This document shows positions 1 through 5,035 of a stretch of 5,035 nucleotides of DNA, piece after piece. The stretch covers positions 1 to 5,035 of the forward strand of contig CANHBU010000185.1 of assembly GCA_947458345.1 (NCBI GenBank), given 5' to 3'. Position 1 is the first letter of the stretch. Each line of letters starts with the position of its first letter. The notes below the pieces were generated by a model. That model saw only the letters and a program-made list of their open reading frames with translations, did not search any database and had not been told where the DNA came from. The position numbers and the translations under genes were made by a program. The DNA is from Comamonadaceae bacterium (lineage in GTDB: Bacteria; Pseudomonadota; Gammaproteobacteria; Burkholderiales; Burkholderiaceae_C).

Positions 1-978
1 CAGCGTGTGGACCAAATCCTGCGTCCCATCGCCGGCGAGAGCAATGTGCGCTCGCAGGTGAATATCTCGCTGGATTTCAGCCAGACCGAGACCACCACCG
101 AGAACTTTGACAACCGCGACAAAGGCCCCAAGACCCGCTCTGAGGTGCTGGCCGAAGAGCGCAACTCGGCCAAGGACGCGATGGGTGTGCCCGGCGCGCT
201 GTCCAACACGCCGCCTGCCGCGCCGACGACCACCACCAACAGCTCGGTCAACGCGGCCCCCGGTGGGCAAGAGCGCAACGTCACGGCGCAGCGCCAGAGC
301 CGCAACTACGAGCTCGATCGTTCGGTGCGGCATGTCAAGAGCGCTACCGGCACGGTCGAGAGGCTGACCGTGGCCGTGGTGATCAACGAAAGGGCGCCGA
401 TTGTGGGCGCCAAAAATGACAAGGGCGAGACGCCCGAGCCGCAGCCCAACCCTTACAAGCCCGAGGAATTGGAGCGCATGCAAAATCTGGTGCGCAGCGT
501 GGTCGGCTACAACGAGGCCCGGGGTGACGTGGTCACTGTGGTCGCCGCCAAATTCGAGCCCGAAATTCAACCCGACATGAGCATCGCCTGGTACAGGGAC
601 GAGACCATCATGAGCCAGCTCAAGAGTGCCATGCTGGGGCTTGCCTTTGTGGCCTTCTTGCTCCTGGTGGTGCGTCCGGCTGTGATGCATGCGATCAATG
701 GTGAGAAGCAGGCCCAGGAAGCCGCTGCGCTGGCTCTGGCCAAGCCGATGCCCGATGGCGAGCTCACACCCGATGAGATCAATGCGATCCAGCTCGGTGA
801 GGGTGAGACGCTCGAGCAGCTCAAGGCCAAGCTCAAGCCCAAGAAGTCGACCATCTCGATGGAGATGCTCGATACGGCCAATTCTTATGATGACAAGGTC
901 GCCCTGGTGCGCATGATCGTGGCCGAGGATTCGGCCCGCGTGGCCAGCGTTTTGAAGAACATGATCAAGATGGGCTAA
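1..978 (+). CDS. fliF: Flagellar MS-ring protein FliF, C-terminal part (5' end outside window)
   Basis: FliF forms the MS ring in the inner membrane, the base on which rotor, rod and export apparatus assemble. The frame is open from base 1, so the gene starts upstream; about 325 residues are visible and the stop is TAA at 976-978. Seen here, by window codon: a periplasmic ring-building segment with the family-typical NVRSQVNISLDFSQTE (about 15-30), the GVPGALSN motif followed by a Pro/Thr/Asn/Ser-rich low-complexity stretch (about 61-85), the conserved RNYELDRSVRHV (101-112) and TVERLTVAVVINE. The second transmembrane helix is about codons 208-230 (AMLGLAFVAFLLLVV then RPAV). A cytosolic tail of about 95 residues follows. 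Its last ~35 residues, with VALVRMIVAEDSARVASVL, match the known FliG-binding region of FliF. The motifs look intact. The GTG at base 7 is an internal Val codon, not a start. Confidence 0.97.
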   Translation, partial: QRVDQILRPIAGESNVRSQVNISLDFSQTETTTENFDNRDKGPKTRSEVLAEERNSAKDAMGVPGALSNTPPAAPTTTTNSSVNAAPGGQERNVTAQRQSRNYELDRSVRHVKSATGTVERLTVAVVINERAPIVGAKNDKGETPEPQPNPYKPEELERMQNLVRSVVGYNEARGDVVTVVAAKFEPEIQPDMSIAWYRDETIMSQLKSAMLGLAFVAFLLLVVRPAVMHAINGEKQAQEAAALALAKPMPDGELTPDEINAIQLGEGETLEQLKAKLKPKKSTISMEMLDTANSYDDKVALVRMIVAEDSARVASVLKNMIKMG

Positions 979-996
979 GCGCCCGCAACCAAGCAC

Positions 997-1000
997 GGAG
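997..1000 (+). promoter_or_regulatory. Ribosome binding site of fliG
   Basis: GGAG lies 6 bases before the ATG at 1007, in the 28-base gap between fliF and fliG. Its position fixes the fliG start. No promoter-like or hairpin element is evident in this gap, so fliG is probably read through from fliF. Confidence 0.8.
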
Positions 1001-1006
1001 AACGCC

Positions 1007-2059
1007 ATGGCAGATGACGTCAAGGACGCCAAAGCGCAGGAAATTCAGCAGGCGCTCGAGCGCGAGCTGTCTGGGCTGAGCGGCACGCAGCGCGCTGCGG
1101 TGCTCATGCTCTTGCTGGGCGAGCAGCAGGCCGCCGAAATTATCAGGTACCTCAATCCCAAGGAGGTGCAGTCGCTCGGCGGGGCCATGGTCTCGGTGGC
1201 CGATCTGTCGCAGGAGGCCGTCAATGCGGTACTCGATGAATTTGTGCTGACCATCAAGAAGCAGACCAACCTGGGCCTGGGCACCACCGATTACGTTGAA
1301 AAGGTGCTCAAGCGCGCCTTGGGCGACGACAAGGCCGCCTCGGTGCTCAACCGCATCATGCCGGGTCAGAGCACCAAGGGCCTGGAGATTTTGTCTTGGA
1401 TGGACCCGCGCTCAATTGCCGACATGATTTTCGGCGAGCATCCTCAGGTTATTGCCATCATCTTGTCGGTGCTCGAGCACCAGGTGGCCGCCGACGTGCT
1501 GACCTACCTGCCCGATGAGGCACGGCCCGAAATCATGCAGCGCGTGGCCAGCCTCGATACGGTGCAGCCTTCGGCCATGACCGAGCTCGAGGCCATCATG
1601 AAAAAGCAGTTCTCCAACAATTCTTCGAGCAAGTCCTCGAGCTTTGGTGGCGTGAAGGCGGCCGCGCGCATCATGAACCTGACCAAGACGGAGCTCGAGG
1701 CCTCGATCATCGTCGGCCTCAATGAGCTCGATGCCGACCTGACGATGCGCATTCAGGACAATATGTACACCTTTGAGAACCTGACCACGATGGACAACCG
1801 TGGCATTCAGGTGCTCATGCGCAATGTTGAAACCGATCAGCTCATGATTGCGCTCAAGGGCGCGACCGATCAGGTCAAGGACAAGTTTTTTGGCAACATG
1901 TCCGAGCGCGCTCGCAGCATGTTCAAGGACGATATGGAGGCCAAGGGCCCGATGCGCATCACCGATGTGGAAGATGCGCAAAAGAAAATCATGCGCACGG
2001 CGCGCAAGCTCGCCGATGCGGGCGAGCTGATGCTCGGCGGAGGCGCCGATTTTGTCTGA
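1007..2059 (+). CDS. fliG: Flagellar motor switch (rotor) protein FliG
   Basis: FliG is the rotor protein of the C-ring. It binds the FliF tail through its N-terminal domain, FliM through its middle domain, and receives torque from the MotA/MotB stator through its C-terminal domain. The product is 350 residues, slightly longer than the ~331 of enterobacteria, with a ~20-residue charged N-terminal extension. The N-domain contains TQRAAVLMLLLGE (from residue 27). The FliM-binding EHPQ motif is at 144-147. A Ser/Asn/Lys-rich linker (about 201-212) precedes Gly214-Gly215 at the hinge before the C-domain. All five charged residues important for torque in E. coli FliG have counterparts: Lys284, Arg301, Asp308, Asp309 and Arg317 (E. 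coli K264, R281, D288, D289, R297, a constant offset of 20). The ATG start is supported by GGAG at 997-1000. Its last bases contain the ribosome binding site and start codon of fliH. The gene looks fully functional. Confidence 0.98.
   Translation: MADDVKDAKAQEIQQALERELSGLSGTQRAAVLMLLLGEQQAAEIIRYLNPKEVQSLGGAMVSVADLSQEAVNAVLDEFVLTIKKQTNLGLGTTDYVEKVLKRALGDDKAASVLNRIMPGQSTKGLEILSWMDPRSIADMIFGEHPQVIAIILSVLEHQVAADVLTYLPDEARPEIMQRVASLDTVQPSAMTELEAIMKKQFSNNSSSKSSSFGGVKAAARIMNLTKTELEASIIVGLNELDADLTMRIQDNMYTFENLTTMDNRGIQVLMRNVETDQLMIALKGATDQVKDKFFGNMSERARSMFKDDMEAKGPMRITDVEDAQKKIMRTARKLADAGELMLGGGADFV
2039..2043 (+). promoter_or_regulatory. Ribosome binding site of fliH, inside the end of fliG
   Basis: GGAGG, an almost ideal Shine-Dalgarno sequence, lies within the last codons of fliG, 8 bases before the TTG at 2052. 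It is the main reason for choosing the TTG over the ATG at 2079, which has no comparable site in front of it. Confidence 0.75.
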
Positions 2060-3077
2060 ATCCCTGCTTCGCAATCCGATGCCCGAGCGCACCGCTCGGG
2101 TGTGGCAGTCGGCCGACTTTCAAAGCGGCGGCGCCGCCGCACCGGCTTTCGAGCCCAGTGCTTGGGCCATGGCCCCCGCGCCGGCGTTTGGGCTGCAAAG
2201 CTACACGCCCCCTGATCCGCCTGCGGGGCAGCCCGAATTTGGCGACGATGGGTTTGCCTTCAGTGACGGCTCTGAGCCCGCCCCGGCGCTTGCACCGGCC
2301 GAACCCTCGCCCCCGATGCTTGCGGCGCCTGTGCCGCCGGCCGGGATGTTCAGCCAGGACGATCTCAATTTGGTCAGCGCCCAGTCCTATGAGCAAGGCC
2401 GCGTGCACGGGATGCAGCAGGCCCTTGAGCAGGGGCGCGCCGAGGCCGAGCACAGCCGGGGTCAAGTTCATCAGCGCTTGACCGCGCTCGAGGCGACGGT
2501 GCAGGAGCTGGCGCAAAGCCCTGAGCAGATGCATGAGCCGCTCAAGCGGCTGGCTTTGCACCTGGCCGAGCAACTGGTGCTGGCCGAGCTGTCGATTTCG
2601 CCGCAGGCCATCGAGCGCCTGGTGCAGCGCTGCGTCGACGAGCTGGCCGCCCAGCGCGGCGAGTCGGTGCTGATTGAGTTGCATCCCGATGATCTGGCCC
2701 CGATGCAGGAGCTGCGGGCGATGTCGGCAGAGGGCGCGCAGCCCGATGAGCCTAAGAAGATGCCCGCCTGGGTGCTGCAGGCCAATGCCTCGCTTTTGCC
2801 TGGCAGTGTGCGCGCCAGCGCCAACGATGCCGTGGTGTCCGATCTGATTGAGCACCGCCTTGACGATTTGGCCCGCCAACTGCTTGCCGTGCCCGCACCG
2901 GCGCGCCGGCAGTCGGCTTTTCAAAGTGAGCGTCTGGCCGCGCGCCGCGCCGAAGTCAGCCAAGTGCTCGATGCCCAGCCGCGCATGGCCGAGCCCCCGC
3001 GAAATCCCCGCTTTGGCGCCGTGATTGAGGCCGATGCCTCACCGGTCAGCCCACCCGACGAGCCGATCCATGATTGA
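2052..3077 (+). CDS. fliH: Flagellar assembly protein FliH, export ATPase regulator (TTG start)
   Basis: FliH dimers bind the N-terminus of the ATPase FliI, restrain it and dock the complex to the C-ring protein FliN and the export gate; the FliH C-terminus is related to F-type ATPase stator subunits. The product has 341 residues from the TTG, well above the ~235 of Salmonella FliH. The N-terminal third (about 20-105) is rich in Pro and Ala and looks disordered, with Trp18 and Trp38 as candidate rotor-docking residues (inferred from the Trp residues of enteric FliH). A helical small-residue repeat typical of FliH follows: G116xxxG120xxxA124xxxG128. The conserved C-domain includes SPQAIERLVQRC and IELHPDDLAPM, then LLPGSVRAS near Gly251 and IEHRLDDLARQLL. 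A further ~63 Arg/Ala/Pro-rich residues follow this domain. TTG overlaps the fliG stop by 8 bases, suggesting translational coupling. An ATG start at 2079 would give 332 residues. Confidence 0.9.
   Translation: MSESLLRNPMPERTARVWQSADFQSGGAAAPAFEPSAWAMAPAPAFGLQSYTPPDPPAGQPEFGDDGFAFSDGSEPAPALAPAEPSPPMLAAPVPPAGMFSQDDLNLVSAQSYEQGRVHGMQQALEQGRAEAEHSRGQVHQRLTALEATVQELAQSPEQMHEPLKRLALHLAEQLVLAELSISPQAIERLVQRCVDELAAQRGESVLIELHPDDLAPMQELRAMSAEGAQPDEPKKMPAWVLQANASLLPGSVRASANDAVVSDLIEHRLDDLARQLLAVPAPARRQSAFQSERLAARRAEVSQVLDAQPRMAEPPRNPRFGAVIEADASPVSPPDEPIHD
2082..2140 (+). repeat. Cluster of three dyad symmetries at the 5' end of fliH
   Basis: Three perfect inverted repeats lie within 59 bases, starting 30 bases after the fliH TTG. 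The first is CCCGAGCG (2082-2089), a 3-base loop, then CGCTCGGG (2093-2100). The second is AGTCGGCCGACT (2107-2118). The third is GCGGCGGCGCCGCCGC (2125-2140). Only the first is an ideal RNA hairpin; the other two are palindromes with no spacer. No T-run follows, so a classical terminator is unlikely. All lie inside codons, and high GC makes some dyads expected by chance. A role in RNA folding or translation is conjecture. Confidence 0.55.
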
Positions 3078-4395
3078 CTTTGCCCAAGAGGTCGAGCGCA
3101 GCATGGCCAGCATACGGGCGCCGCGGCCTGAGCGTTGTGGCACCCTGGTGCGCCTGGTCGGCTTGCGCCTGGAGGCGCGCGGCATCATGGCCCCCATCGG
3201 CACCTGCTGCGAGGTGATGGGCCGCGATGGCCAGCGGATCGAGGCCGAGGTGGTGGGCTTTCAGGACAAGACTCTGTTTTTGATGCCGTTTACCGAGCCG
3301 GTGGGCATAGGGCCGGGCGCTCTGGTGCGCATCGTGCCAGGTGCTGGGCAGGTGTGCTTGGGCTCGGAGCTGCTTGGCCGGGTGATCGATGGTCGCGGCG
3401 AGCCGCTCGACGGCATGCCCGCCCCGCGCTGTGACACGCGCCTGTCGATGCTGGGCCTGCCCGTCAACCCGATGGAGCGCGGCCCGATCGACCGGGTGCT
3501 CGATGTCGGCGTCAAAGCCATCAACGGCCTGCTGACGATAGGCCGCGGCCAGCGCATCGGCCTGGTGGCGGGCTCGGGTGTGGGCAAGAGCGTGCTGCTG
3601 GGCATGCTCACGCGTTTCACACAGGCTGACGTGGTGGTCATCGGGCTGATTGGCGAGCGCGGTCGCGAGGTGCAGGCTTTCATCCAGGAAACCCTGGGTC
3701 CCGAGGGCTTGGCCAAGGCGGTGGTGGTGGCCTCGCCGGCCAATGTCTCGCCGGTGCTGCGCCTGAAAGCGGCGCAGATGACCCACCTGATTGCCGAGTA
3801 TTTTCGAGATCAGGGCAAGGACGTCCTGATGCTGGTCGACAGCCTGACGCGGGTGGCCCATGCCCAGCGCGAGGTGGGTCTGGCCATTGGCGAGCCGCCG
3901 ACGGCCAAGGGCTACCCGCCCTCGGTGTTTGGCCTGCTGCCCAATTTGATTGAGCGCGCCGGCCCGGGCCGCCACGGTCATGGATCGATCACCGCGATTT
4001 ACACCGTGCTGGCCGAGGGTGACGATGCGCAGGATCCGATCGTCGACATTGCCCGTGCCTCGCTAGACGGCCAGGTGATGCTCTCGCGCAAGCTGGCCGA
4101 TGCCGCGCATTACCCCGCCATTGACCTCAATGGGTCGATCTCGCGCCTGATGCAGTCGCTGCTCAAGCCCGATGAGCTGAAGGTGGCCAACCGCTTTAGA
4201 CGGCTGTGGTCGCTTTATCAGCAAAACATCGATCTGATCCAGGTTGGCGCCTACGAAGCGGGCAGCAATCCCGACCTCGATGAGGCGATCCGGCTGCGAC
4301 CGGCGATGGAACATTTTCTGCGGCAAGACATGCACCTCGGTGAGGACGAATCCTCGTCCCGCCAAGGCTTGCTGCGCGTGATCAGCGGGCATTGA
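3070..4395 (+). CDS. fliI: Flagellum-specific ATPase FliI (type III export ATPase)
   Basis: FliI is the hexameric ATPase of the flagellar export apparatus, related to the beta subunit of F1-ATPase. It works with FliH and FliJ at the cytosolic face of the export gate. From the ATG at 3070 it has 441 residues, close to the 456 of Salmonella. Visible motifs: Walker A AGSGVGKS at 167-174 (Lys173), the catalytic-glutamate segment GERGREV (Glu196), Walker B LMLVD ending at Asp257, then SLTRVAHAQREVG and GEPPTAKGYPPSVF. The ATPase alpha/beta-type signature appears as PAIDLNGSIS, where many FliI proteins have IEAS. The C-terminal domain has VGAYEAGSNPDLDEAI. The start is chosen because ATG overlaps the fliH stop by 8 bases and leaves a short N-terminal helix (FliH-binding in the family) before GTLVRLVG. 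There is no clear Shine-Dalgarno sequence, so translation is probably coupled to fliH. A GTG at 3025 would overlap fliH by 53 bases; ATG 3103 is a weaker alternative. The catalytic set is complete. Confidence 0.97.
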   Translation: MIDFAQEVERSMASIRAPRPERCGTLVRLVGLRLEARGIMAPIGTCCEVMGRDGQRIEAEVVGFQDKTLFLMPFTEPVGIGPGALVRIVPGAGQVCLGSELLGRVIDGRGEPLDGMPAPRCDTRLSMLGLPVNPMERGPIDRVLDVGVKAINGLLTIGRGQRIGLVAGSGVGKSVLLGMLTRFTQADVVVIGLIGERGREVQAFIQETLGPEGLAKAVVVASPANVSPVLRLKAAQMTHLIAEYFRDQGKDVLMLVDSLTRVAHAQREVGLAIGEPPTAKGYPPSVFGLLPNLIERAGPGRHGHGSITAIYTVLAEGDDAQDPIVDIARASLDGQVMLSRKLADAAHYPAIDLNGSISRLMQSLLKPDELKVANRFRRLWSLYQQNIDLIQVGAYEAGSNPDLDEAIRLRPAMEHFLRQDMHLGEDESSSRQGLLRVISGH

Positions 4396-4421
4396 GCCCG
4401 AAGCCTGACCTGGGACCTGCC

Positions 4422-4868
4422 ATGAATTCACCCCGTCCATGCTGGAGCGTGTTGCTGACGAAGGCGCAAGAGGAGGTCAGTCGGCTTCAGTTGGCGCTGC
4501 AGGGCTTGCGCGAGCGCATGCAAAGTCTGCAGGCCAGCCGCGAGCGTCTGCTGGGCCTGCACCGCGATTACCTGCGACCGCCGCAGGCCGGCGACGTGAG
4601 CACGGGCATGCTCGAGACGCTCAACCGGCGGCAGTTTGCCGATCAGATCCTGACGCTGATCGAGCGGGTCGATCAAGACAAGGCACAGCTCGAGCGCGCC
4701 ATGGCGCAGATGCGCCAGCGGCTGCTGGTGGCCGAGCGCGAGCGCCTGAAAATGCAGTCCTTGCTCGAGCAAGACGTGGAGCGTGTCAAGTCCAGCAGCG
4801 CCAAGCGCGAGCAGCGCCAGCTCGATGAAATTGGCACCGTGCGCTTCAATTTGGGCAGCGGCGCGTGA
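4422..4868 (+). CDS. fliJ: Flagellar export protein FliJ (ATPase stalk / chaperone escort)
   Basis: FliJ is a small antiparallel coiled-coil protein that sits in the central pore of the FliI hexamer, like the gamma subunit of F1-ATPase, and contacts the export gate protein FlhA. From ATG 4422 the product is 148 residues, very near the 147 of Salmonella FliJ. It is almost wholly helical and charged: helix one includes KAQEEVSRLQLALQGLRERM, a turn region with Pro-Pro lies near residues 48-50, and helix two runs from RRQFADQILTLIERV to near the end. The near-C-terminal LDEIG corresponds to the LDEF of enteric FliJ. The start is not certain: an in-frame TTG at 4392 overlapping the fliI stop would add 10 residues (MSPKPDLGPA). 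ATG is preferred for length and for GGGA at 4412-4415, 6 bases upstream. It directly follows fliI, as is usual. A perfect inverted repeat surrounds its stop codon. Confidence 0.93.
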   Translation: MNSPRPCWSVLLTKAQEEVSRLQLALQGLRERMQSLQASRERLLGLHRDYLRPPQAGDVSTGMLETLNRRQFADQILTLIERVDQDKAQLERAMAQMRQRLLVAERERLKMQSLLEQDVERVKSSSAKREQRQLDEIGTVRFNLGSGA

Positions 4869-4877
4869 GCCGCTGCC
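4854..4877 (+). terminator. Hairpin around the fliJ stop codon; terminator-like but without a T-run
   Basis: GGCAGCGGC (4854-4862) and GCCGCTGCC (4869-4877) form a perfect, GC-rich 9-bp stem with a 6-base loop that holds the fliJ TGA (4866-4868). The expected run of T directly after the stem is missing; the next bases are AGGCAAGC, and an AT-rich tract starts only at about 4897. It may therefore be a weak terminator, a transcript-end stabiliser protecting the 3' end from exonucleases, or chance in GC-rich DNA. Its location exactly at the probable operon end favours a real role. Confidence 0.5.
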
Positions 4878-4902
4878 AGGCAAGCTGACCCGAACCTAAA
4901 AT
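4873..4902 (+). promoter_or_regulatory. Possible weak sigma-70-type promoter for the lipoprotein gene
   Basis: TAAAAT (4897-4902) differs from the -10 consensus at one base and sits in a short AT-rich pocket of otherwise GC-rich DNA. CTGCCA (4873-4878), 18 bases upstream, is a 4 of 6 match to the -35 box and overlaps the hairpin arm. Transcription would start close to the ATG at 4909, giving a transcript with almost no leader, in agreement with the lack of a Shine-Dalgarno sequence there. The evidence is weak. Confidence 0.3.
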
Positions 4903-4908
4903 TTCTTC

Positions 4909-5035
4909 ATGAAATCTTGCTTTTGCTCCCTATTTTTTGCCCGCTGGTGCGCGGTGGTGGCCATCCTTGGCGCTTTGGCGGCCTGCGGTGGTGGGGGTGG
5001 TGGCAGCGCGGGTGGTGGACAAGCCGGCAGCGGGG
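4909..5035 (+). CDS. Putative lipoprotein, N-terminal part (3' end outside window)
   Basis: An open frame starts at ATG 4909 and runs off the window end after 42 codons; an in-frame TAA at 4897 shows that this is the first possible start. The product begins with a lipoprotein signal peptide: a short n-region with Lys2 and Arg12, a hydrophobic core from Ala15 (AVVAILGALAA), and the lipobox LAAC with Cys26 as the predicted lipid-modified residue. Directly after it come six glycines and a Gly/Ser/Ala linker, a common tether design in lipoproteins of Burkholderiales. Three more cysteines (4, 6, 14) lie within the signal peptide. No functional domain is within view, so the role is unknown. It follows fliJ after 40 bases and a hairpin, and I see no good ribosome binding site. 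It is probably a separate transcription unit and not a flagellar gene, but the sequence cannot decide this. Confidence 0.7.
   Translation, partial: MKSCFCSLFFARWCAVVAILGALAACGGGGGGSAGGGQAGSG

Noticed and set aside
309..1730. Recurrent GAGCTCGA octamers in fliF and fliG (for example near 309, 1579, 1690 and 1723)
   Set aside because: They follow from preferred Glu, Leu and Asp codons in these proteins and have irregular spacing, so they are not a repeat family.
1989..2963. Long open frame on the minus strand (324 codons) opposite the end of fliG and fliH
   Set aside because: It lies wholly antisense to well-recognised genes. Its product is rich in His, Arg, Gly and Leu, as expected from reading GC-rich codons backwards, and shows no recognisable domain.
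3025..3069. GTG at 3025 as the start of fliI
   Set aside because: It would overlap fliH by 53 bases and add 15 residues (Arg/Pro/His/Ser-rich) not typical of FliI. ATG 3070 gives a normal N-terminus.
3046..3981. Long minus-strand open frame (311 codons) opposite fliI
   Set aside because: It is a shadow of the conserved fliI coding sequence, with His/Gln/Ala-rich composition and no family motif. High GC makes stop codons rare in this frame.
4344..4359. Small inverted repeat GGACGA-ATCC-TCGTCC near the end of fliI
   Set aside because: A 6-bp stem inside coding sequence is expected by chance at this GC content; no T-run or junction supports a role.
4392..4421. TTG at 4392 as the fliJ start
   Set aside because: The overlap with the fliI stop is attractive, but there is no clear ribosome binding site and the 10 added residues are not typical of FliJ. 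ATG 4422 gives the usual family length. It is not fully excluded.
4897..4904. TAAAATTT as a sigma-28 (FliA) -35 box for the gene after fliJ
   Set aside because: It matches the TAAAGTTT consensus in 7 of 8 positions, but at the required 11-base spacing nothing resembles the GCCGATAA -10 box, and the site would lie too close to the ATG.

Overview
The window is a contiguous, single-strand stretch of a flagellar type III secretion / basal-body operon from a GC-rich Gram-negative bacterium. The order is fliF (3' part), fliG, fliH, fliI, fliJ, followed by the first codons of an unrelated lipoprotein-like gene. High GC content, the FliE/F/G/H/I/J order and the style of the proteins (long Ala/Pro-rich FliH, a Cys-Gly-rich lipoprotein start) suggest a betaproteobacterium, probably of the order Burkholderiales. 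That placement is an inference from style, not from a search.

Layout: bases 1-978 encode the C-terminal ~325 residues of the MS-ring protein FliF. A 28-base gap with a good ribosome binding site leads to fliG (1007-2059). fliH (2052-3077, TTG start) overlaps fliG by 8 bases. fliI (3070-4395) overlaps fliH by 8 bases. fliJ (most likely 4422-4868) follows after 26 bases. A perfect 9-bp inverted repeat surrounds the fliJ stop codon. A short AT-rich stretch with a promoter-like hexamer comes next, and then a partial gene (4909 to the window end) whose product starts with a lipoprotein signal peptide and a glycine run.

How they work together: FliF forms the MS ring in the inner membrane and its cytosolic tail holds FliG, the torque-receiving rotor protein. 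FliH, FliI and FliJ form the soluble, F1-ATPase-like complex: FliI is the hexameric ATPase, FliH the stator-like regulator that also docks to the rotor, and FliJ the central coiled-coil stalk that couples ATP hydrolysis to the export gate. Tight spacing and overlaps indicate one transcript with translational coupling.

I see no undescribed system here. The window is a conventional flagellar operon. The points that merit a second look are the cluster of dyad symmetries at the start of fliH, the hairpin at the fliJ stop, and the lipoprotein-like gene directly after fliJ, where many related operons carry fliK. There is no RNA gene, CRISPR array, insertion sequence or non-coding stretch over 300 bases.
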